From: Streptosporangiaceae bacterium
GTDB taxonomy: Bacteria; Actinomycetota; Actinomycetes; Streptosporangiales; Streptosporangiaceae
Reading direction: 5' to 3'
Assembly: GCA_030039095.1 (NCBI GenBank)
Contig: JASHQP010000286.1
Location: 1-18,464, forward strand
DNA: 18,464 nt
Positions 13,717 through 18,464 of the stretch are shown piece after piece. The translations under genes and the position numbers were made by a program. Every line of letters starts with the position of its first letter. Positions within the stretch are counted from its first letter, which is position 1. Below the pieces are notes generated by a model. It was given only the letters and a program-made list of their open reading frames with translations, was not told the DNA's origin and did no database searches.

Positions 13717-14473
13717 CCGGCAGGACCATGGAACAGCGATAGTGACCGGCGCCGCCACGGGCATCGGCAGGGCGGCAGCGCTGCGGCTCGGGGCAGACGG
13801 CTACCGGGTGGCCTGCCTGGACATCGACGAGGACGGGGCCGGAGAGGCAGCCGAGCGGATCACGAAGGACGGCGGCGCCGCGATCGCGGCAGCCGTCGAC
13901 GTGCGCTCCGAAGACGCCGTCCGGCAGGTCTTCGACCGGGTGCAGGCCGAGCTGGGGCCGCCGGAAGCGCTGGTCAGCTCCGCCGGAATCCTGCAGATCG
14001 GCCCCGCGCTCGAGCTGGGGGCCGACGACTGGCGCACGACCATCGACACCAATCTGACCGGGACGTTCCTGTGCGACCAGGCGGCGGCCCGGCTGATGGC
14101 GGCGAGCGGCCGCGGCGGCCGGATCGTCAACATCGCGTCGGTGCACTCGCAGGCGCCCGGCCGCGGGCTGAGCCACTACGACGCGAGCAAGGGCGGCATC
14201 TGGATGCTGACCCGCAGCCTGGCCCTGGAGCTCGCGCCGCACCGGATCACGGTCAACGCGATCGGCCCCGGGCTGGTGGTCAACACCCGCCTGGGCGGCG
14301 GGACCTCGCAGGAATACCTGGATTCCGTGGTGCCGGCGATCCCGCTCGGGCGGGCCGGGCAGCCAGACGACGTCGCGGGCGTCGTGGCGTTCCTGTGCTC
14401 GGCCGACGCGTCGTACATGACCGGCGCGATGCTGTTCGTCGACGGCGGCATGCTGCTGACGGCGCACACCTGA
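13709..14473 (+). CDS. Short-chain dehydrogenase/reductase (SDR), probably NAD-dependent
   Basis: 254-residue classical SDR. The cofactor glycine motif TGAATGIG is near 13-20. An acidic residue ends the second strand (CLDID, Asp38), which favours NAD(H) over NADP(H). Asn115, Ser144 and YxxxK (Tyr157, Lys161) form the catalytic tetrad. The usual NNAG is changed to SSAG (90-93). The C-terminus has the SDR pattern with GRAGQPDDVAGVVAFLCS and TGAMLFVDGG. ATG 13709 was chosen because GGAGGA lies just upstream; an ATG at 13697 is also in frame. It overlaps the amidohydrolase stop (ATGCCTGA). Likely oxidises or reduces a hydroxyl/keto intermediate. Confidence 0.9.
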   Translation: MPDRQDHGTAIVTGAATGIGRAAALRLGADGYRVACLDIDEDGAGEAAERITKDGGAAIAAAVDVRSEDAVRQVFDRVQAELGPPEALVSSAGILQIGPALELGADDWRTTIDTNLTGTFLCDQAAARLMAASGRGGRIVNIASVHSQAPGRGLSHYDASKGGIWMLTRSLALELAPHRITVNAIGPGLVVNTRLGGGTSQEYLDSVVPAIPLGRAGQPDDVAGVVAFLCSADASYMTGAMLFVDGGMLLTAHT

Positions 14474-14477
14474 CGCG

Positions 14478-15221
14478 ATGAGCTGGCAGCTGAGCATCAT
14501 CGAGGCCGGGGTGATCCCCGACATCCCGCTCGCGGCGTACCTGCCCGACGCCCCGGCCGACGCGCTGATCTGTTCGCCGTGCTACTGCTACCTGGCGACC
14601 GACGGCAGCGCGATCGTGCTGATCGACAGCGGGCCCGACCACGTCCGCGCGGGCGCGGCCGGGCTGCAGATCGACGGCGACAGCCCGGCGCTGCTGACGT
14701 CCGGTCTCGCGGCGGCCGGGATCACCCCCGCCGACGTCGGCCTCATCGTGCACACCCACCTGCACTACGACCACATGCAGAACGATCTGCTGTTCCCGAA
14801 CGCGCCCGTGGTCGTGCAGCGCACCGAGCTCGACTGGTCCACGTCGCCGGACAGCGGCCCGTTCTATGTGGATGTCGCCGAGGTGACCGGCGCGCTCGGC
14901 GAGCGGCTCCGGCTGCTCGACGGCGAGACCGAAATTCTGCCCGGGCTCACCGCGCTGCCGAACGGCGGGCACACCCCCGGGCATCAGTCCGTGCTGGTGC
15001 GCACCGGTTCCGGCGACGCGTGCGTGTGCGGCGACATCGTCTCGCTCGAGGAGAACCTGGAGGTCATCGGCTCGGTCTGCCCGGACCGCGAGGGCACCGA
15101 GAGGTTCCTCGCCAGGGCGCGCGAGGCGGGCTGGCAGATGCTGCCGAGCCACGACGCGAGGCTGCGCCGGCACCGCTGGTACCTGCCCGCCGGCCCGGCC
15201 GAGAACGGAAGGCAAACGTGA
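14478..15221 (+). CDS. Metallo-beta-lactamase-fold hydrolase, N-acyl-homoserine-lactonase-like
   Basis: 247 residues. The metal motif HxHxDH is seen as HLHYDH (His94, His96, Asp98, His99). The following ligands His169 (or His165, in GGHTPGHQS), Asp186 (CGDIV) and His225 (PSHDAR) complete a two-metal site. This arrangement and length fit the AHL-lactonase subgroup, whose members open lactones or hydrolyse esters. In this operon a pathway lactone or cyclic ester is a more likely substrate than a quorum signal (inference). No clear Shine-Dalgarno is visible 4 nt after the SDR stop, so translation is probably coupled. The end overlaps the second amidohydrolase by GTGA. Confidence 0.88.
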   Translation: MSWQLSIIEAGVIPDIPLAAYLPDAPADALICSPCYCYLATDGSAIVLIDSGPDHVRAGAAGLQIDGDSPALLTSGLAAAGITPADVGLIVHTHLHYDHMQNDLLFPNAPVVVQRTELDWSTSPDSGPFYVDVAEVTGALGERLRLLDGETEILPGLTALPNGGHTPGHQSVLVRTGSGDACVCGDIVSLEENLEVIGSVCPDREGTERFLARAREAGWQMLPSHDARLRRHRWYLPAGPAENGRQT

Positions 15222-16624
15222 CCATGCCGCAGTCAGAAGATCCGGTGATCCCCGCCGACCTGCTGATCACTGGCGCCGACATCGTGACCATGGACGCCTC
15301 CCGCCCGCTGGTTCCGGACGGCGCGATCGCGATCCGGGGCGGGGAGATCGGCTGGGTCGGGCCGGCCAGCGAGGCCAGCCGGCGGGTCACGGCGGCCAGG
15401 ACGCTGGACGCGACGGGCCAGATCGCGCTGCCCGGCCTGATCGACACCCACTTCCACACCGGGCAGCAGCTGCTCCGCGGGAAGATCATCGAGCTGGCCA
15501 GGCGGCGCCAGCTCCGGCTGCCGATCTGGCGTAACTACCTGATCCCGTTCGAGTCCGTGCTCAGCGAGGAGGATGTCTACCTGTCCGGCCGGCTCGGCTA
15601 CGCCAACGCGCTGCGGGTGGGCACCACCTGCTTCGCCGAGGCGGGCGGGCCGCACCCCGACCAGATGGCCAGGGCGGCGATGGACACCGGGATCCGCGGC
15701 CTGGTCGCGCTGTCCACCATCGACACCGGCGACGGGCTGCCGGCGTCCATGCGGTTCTCCACGGCGGACGCCGTCGACCGGAACGTCGCGCTGGTCAAGG
15801 CGTGGGGAACGTCGGCGATCGACAGCCGGGTCGGCGCCATGCTGGCGCTGCGCCAGCTGATCGTGTGCACCAGGGAACTCTGGGAGGAGCTGCGTGACGC
15901 GGCCGACGAGCTCGGCGCCCGCATCCACATCCATCTCGCCGAGGGCAGCTACGAGGTCGAGTACGCCGCCGAGCAGTGGGGGCTGCGGCCCGCCGAACAT
16001 CTCGCCGCGATCGGCTTCCTCGGCCCGCGGGTGCACGCCGCGCACTCGATCCTGCTGTCCGCGGCCGAGATCGACCTGTACACCCATCACCAGGTCAGCG
16101 CCGCGCACTGCCCGCTCGGCAACTTCATCATCGGCGCGCCCAAGGTGCCGGAGATGCTGCGCCGCGGGATCCGCATCGGGCTGGGCACCGACGGCGCCGC
16201 GAGCGGGAGCATCGACCTGTTCGAGGCGATCAGGGTCTCCTGGGTGGCACTGCAGAGCCACTACGGCACGCCCTGGCACGTCCGGAACGTCACGACGCTC
16301 GAGGATCTGCTGCGCATGGCCACCCTGGGCGGGGCGGAGGCGCTCGGCATCGGGCACCGGACCGGCAGCATCGAGCCGGGCAAGAAGGCCGACATCGTGC
16401 TCGCGAGCCCGCGGCACCTGGACCTGCAGCCGGTCTACGACCCGGTGTTCACCGCGGCACGGGGCGTTACCGGGCGGGACGTGGACTCGGTCATCGTCGA
16501 CGGCGAGATTGTCGTCGAGCATGGCACGCTGACCAGGCTCGACGAGGCCGAGTTGCGGGCGAGGCTGGCGGAACGCTGGCCGGTGATCATGGAGAGGTTC
16601 GAGTCCGCGGTCGGTGCGCGATGA
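15218..16624 (+). CDS. Amidohydrolase, ATZ/TRZ (cytosine deaminase/chlorohydrolase) type
   Basis: 468 residues with an intact amidohydrolase set. His78 and His80 (IDTHFH), His239 with Glu242 (HLAE), His276 (AAHSILL) and Asp325 (GLGTDGAASG) are visible. This is the pattern of aminohydrolases that remove an exocyclic amino group from a heterocycle. Unlike the first amidohydrolase of the operon, it keeps the catalytic glutamate, so it is the better candidate for a true deaminase. GTG 15218 overlaps the preceding stop and has CGGAAGG five bases upstream; ATG 15224 is an alternative two codons in. The closing TGA overlaps the aminotransferase ATG. Confidence 0.9.
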   Translation: MTMPQSEDPVIPADLLITGADIVTMDASRPLVPDGAIAIRGGEIGWVGPASEASRRVTAARTLDATGQIALPGLIDTHFHTGQQLLRGKIIELARRRQLRLPIWRNYLIPFESVLSEEDVYLSGRLGYANALRVGTTCFAEAGGPHPDQMARAAMDTGIRGLVALSTIDTGDGLPASMRFSTADAVDRNVALVKAWGTSAIDSRVGAMLALRQLIVCTRELWEELRDAADELGARIHIHLAEGSYEVEYAAEQWGLRPAEHLAAIGFLGPRVHAAHSILLSAAEIDLYTHHQVSAAHCPLGNFIIGAPKVPEMLRRGIRIGLGTDGAASGSIDLFEAIRVSWVALQSHYGTPWHVRNVTTLEDLLRMATLGGAEALGIGHRTGSIEPGKKADIVLASPRHLDLQPVYDPVFTAARGVTGRDVDSVIVDGEIVVEHGTLTRLDEAELRARLAERWPVIMERFESAVGAR

Positions 16625-17994
16625 GCACGCCGGTCTCCGAGCATCTGATCGGCCCCGACCTGCGCGGGCAGGCCCCGGTGTTCGTGCGCGGCGAGGGCGT
16701 GGAACTGATCGACGGCCAGGGGCGTCGCTACCTGGACGCGGCCTCGGGGGTCGGGGTGACCAGCCTCGGCTACAGCGCCGGCGAGGTCGTGGACGCGATG
16801 CGCGAGCAGGCCGGCACGCTGCCGTACCTGCACGCGATGCGGTTCGAGGCACCGCCCGCCCAGCGGCTCGCCGACCTGGTGGCGAGCGTCCTGCCCGGCG
16901 ACCTCGGCCAGGTCTTCTTCGCCTCGGGCGGGTCGGAGGCGAACGAGAGCGTGATCAAGTTCGTCCGCCAGTACTGGCTGGAGCGCGGGCAGCCGGAGCG
17001 CTGGAAGGTGATCGGGCGGCGGCCGAGCTTCCACGGGAACACGCTGGCCACCCTGTCGCTCGGCTGGCACACGGGCCGGCGTCAGCGGCACGCCCCGCTG
17101 CTGCTGCCGATGCCGCACGTTGCCGCGCCGAACAGCTACCGCGGCTGCGAGCACTGCCGCGCGGCAGGTGAGGGCGGTCGCCCGGCGGGTGCGGCCCGCT
17201 GCACGCTGGCCTGCGCCGCCGAGCTCGAGCACGCGATCCAGCAGGCCGGCCCCGAGACCGTGGCCGCGTTCATCGCCGAGCCGGTGGTGGCCGCCGCGGG
17301 CGGGGTGCTCATCCCCCCGCCCGGTTACTTCGAGGCCATCAGGGAGATCTGCGACAGCTACGACGTGCTGTTCGTTGCCGACGAGGTCTTCACCGGGTTC
17401 GGGCGGCTCGGTACCTGGTTCGGCATGGAGCGGTTCGGCGTGCTGCCGGACATCGTGGTGTTCGCCAAGGGCATCACCGCCGGGTACGCGCCGCTCGGCG
17501 GGTTTGCGGCGCGACCCGCGCTGGTCGAGCCGTTCCGCGCGGGCTCGGGCCGGTTCGAGCACAACTTCACCAACGCCGCGCATCCGATCGCCGCCGCGGT
17601 CGGCATCGCGGTCATCGGCGTCCTGCAGCGAGACCGGCTCGTGCAGCGGGTGGCAGCGGCGGAGCCCCTGTTCGCCCGGCTGCTCCGCGACGAACTGGGT
17701 GAGCTGCCGGTGGTGGGAGACATCCGCTCGATCGGCCTGCTGGGCGGGGTGGAACTCGTCGCCGACGCCGGCACCGGGCAGCCGTTCCCACCGTCGGCCG
17801 GTATCGCGGCGCGGGCCACCCGGCTCGCGCTGGAAGAGGGCGTGATCGTCTACCCGTGCAGCGGCGGCGTGGACGGGGAGTCCGGCGACTACCTGATCCT
17901 CGCCCCGCCGTTCGTGACCTCGGACGAGGACCTCGGGCAGATGGTCCGGCGGGCCGGGCGCGCGCTGCGCCGGCTCGGGCTGGAGCTGGCCTGA
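16621..17994 (+). CDS. Class III pyridoxal-phosphate aminotransferase (omega-aminotransferase type)
   Basis: 457 residues. The phosphate-binding region ASGGSEANES is near 101-110. The PLP aspartate is in FVADEVFTGFGRLG (Asp254) and the Schiff-base lysine in VFAKGITAGYAPLGG at about 283. The fold and length fit omega-amino acid, diamine or beta-alanine:pyruvate-type aminotransferases. Four cysteines in CEHC (176-179) and CTLAC (194-198) sit in a loop; similar cysteine pairs occur in part of this family and may bind metal. It starts at ATGA overlapping the amidohydrolase stop. It probably removes an amino group exposed by the preceding hydrolases; it is distinct from the GSA-like aminotransferase at 9350-10600. 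Confidence 0.9.
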   Translation: MSTPVSEHLIGPDLRGQAPVFVRGEGVELIDGQGRRYLDAASGVGVTSLGYSAGEVVDAMREQAGTLPYLHAMRFEAPPAQRLADLVASVLPGDLGQVFFASGGSEANESVIKFVRQYWLERGQPERWKVIGRRPSFHGNTLATLSLGWHTGRRQRHAPLLLPMPHVAAPNSYRGCEHCRAAGEGGRPAGAARCTLACAAELEHAIQQAGPETVAAFIAEPVVAAAGGVLIPPPGYFEAIREICDSYDVLFVADEVFTGFGRLGTWFGMERFGVLPDIVVFAKGITAGYAPLGGFAARPALVEPFRAGSGRFEHNFTNAAHPIAAAVGIAVIGVLQRDRLVQRVAAAEPLFARLLRDELGELPVVGDIRSIGLLGGVELVADAGTGQPFPPSAGIAARATRLALEEGVIVYPCSGGVDGESGDYLILAPPFVTSDEDLGQMVRRAGRALRRLGLELA

Positions 17995-18016
17995 CGGCCA
18001 GCGGGAGGAGGATGCG

Positions 18017-18394
18017 ATGCAGCACGTGACGGGAGCGACCGCGCCGGTGCACGACTGGCGCGGGATCGCGATCAGGGAGCTGACCCCGGCGGGAGCGGGC
18101 TTGCCCGGCTCGCTGGTCGAGGTCGACGTGCCGGCCGGGATCTGTCATCCGGCGGCCCGGTCGACCAGGTGCGGCACGTTCTACTACTGCGGCGGCGGCG
18201 AGCTGGACTTCGAGGTCGGCGGGCTGCGGTTCCTGGTCGGCCCGGGTGACGTGGTGATCATCGACGCCGGCGAGTGGTACAGCTACCGCAACGACTCCGC
18301 CGCGCCCGCCCGCCTGCTGAGCTTCAACGTTCCCGCCTACGACCCGGCCGCGACCGAGGTACGGGAGCCCTCCGCGAGCGGGGCCGGCCAATGA
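18017..18394 (+). CDS. Small cupin-like protein, degenerate metal site
   Basis: 125 residues with a cupin beta-barrel pattern: GGGELDFEVGGLRFLVGPGDVVIIDAGEWYSYRN near 59-92. The first motif lacks the usual HxH, leaving only His44 (GICHPAARSTRCG), and the second-motif His is replaced by WYSY. It may bind a ligand without metal, or use other residues. GGAGGAGG lies five bases before ATG 18017; the ATG at 18012 is out of frame. It follows the aminotransferase by 22 nt and its stop overlaps the next start (ATGA). It differs clearly from the cupin at 8801-9175, which keeps all ligands. Confidence 0.8.
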   Translation: MQHVTGATAPVHDWRGIAIRELTPAGAGLPGSLVEVDVPAGICHPAARSTRCGTFYYCGGGELDFEVGGLRFLVGPGDVVIIDAGEWYSYRNDSAAPARLLSFNVPAYDPAATEVREPSASGAGQ

Positions 18395-18464
18395 CTGAGC
18401 CGGCCGGCCCGGCGCGGCGGCGGGTACTGATCACCGGCGGCGCCAGGGGCATCGGTGCCGGGAT
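18391..18464 (+). CDS. Short-chain dehydrogenase/reductase, N-terminal fragment (cut by window end)
   Basis: Only about 24 residues are present. After a short Pro/Ala/Arg leader they read VLITGGARGIGAG, the glycine-rich TGxxxGxG cofactor motif of an SDR. The ATG at 18391 overlaps the cupin stop (ATGA), so this is a further operon member. A second SDR in the pathway is implied; cofactor preference cannot be seen. Confidence 0.75.
   Translation, partial: MTEPAGPARRRVLITGGARGIGAG

Noticed and set aside
12142..13764. Long open frame on the - strand opposite the first amidohydrolase
   Set aside because: Antisense shadow; the + strand encodes all amidohydrolase metal ligands in order.
1..18464. 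CRISPR array, insertion sequence, tRNA or rRNA
   Set aside because: No regularly spaced repeats of suitable length, no transposase or terminal inverted repeats, and no cloverleaf or rRNA-like sequence was seen.

Overview
The window is very GC-rich with short gene gaps, GTG and TTG starts, AGGAGG-type ribosome binding sites and many 1-4 nt stop/start overlaps. This fits an actinomycete chromosome; the sequence does not let me name the genus. There are no RNA genes, insertion sequences or CRISPR arrays. No gap between genes exceeds 300 bases; the longest stretch without a gene is the 290 bp before the first one.

Region 1 (1-4613, + strand) is a complete four-gene ABC importer of the spermidine/putrescine (PotABCD-like) type, in the order ATPase, Tat-exported lipoprotein binding protein, permease, permease. 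Its upstream region carries two copies of a GGCTCGAGCC palindrome 20 bp apart.

Region 2 (4185-5782, - strand) is a two-gene unit. A winged-helix regulator with three C-terminal cysteines is followed by a group III truncated haemoglobin. The regulator has a 10-bp-arm inverted repeat directly before its start, overlapping a -10-like box. The globin reading frame has no stop at the end of its domain and continues about 430 bp antisense through the last permease gene.

Region 3 (5837-18464) looks like one metabolic island. On the - strand are cupin, transketolase N-terminal subunit, transketolase C-terminal subunit and a LacI-family regulator (one operon), and a separate class III aminotransferase. 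On the + strand is a tightly packed operon: NCS1 nucleobase-type permease, amidohydrolase, short-chain dehydrogenase (SDR), metallo-beta-lactamase-fold hydrolase, second amidohydrolase, class III aminotransferase, cupin, and an SDR cut by the window edge.

The strongest new signal is regulatory. The cupin-transketolase-LacI operon and the NCS1 operon each have a TTGAC[T/G]-N17-TA[G/A][G/C]CT promoter followed at once by a near-identical 20-bp palindrome (TAACGnTACCGGAAnCGTTA). This suggests the LacI protein controls both arms as one regulon.

The gene content suggests uptake of an N-heterocyclic or nucleobase-like compound. Hydrolytic deamination or ring opening, lactone/ester hydrolysis, transamination, NAD-dependent oxidoreduction and a thiamine-diphosphate two-carbon transfer would follow. 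I do not recognise this combination as a named pathway, and the substrate is unknown.
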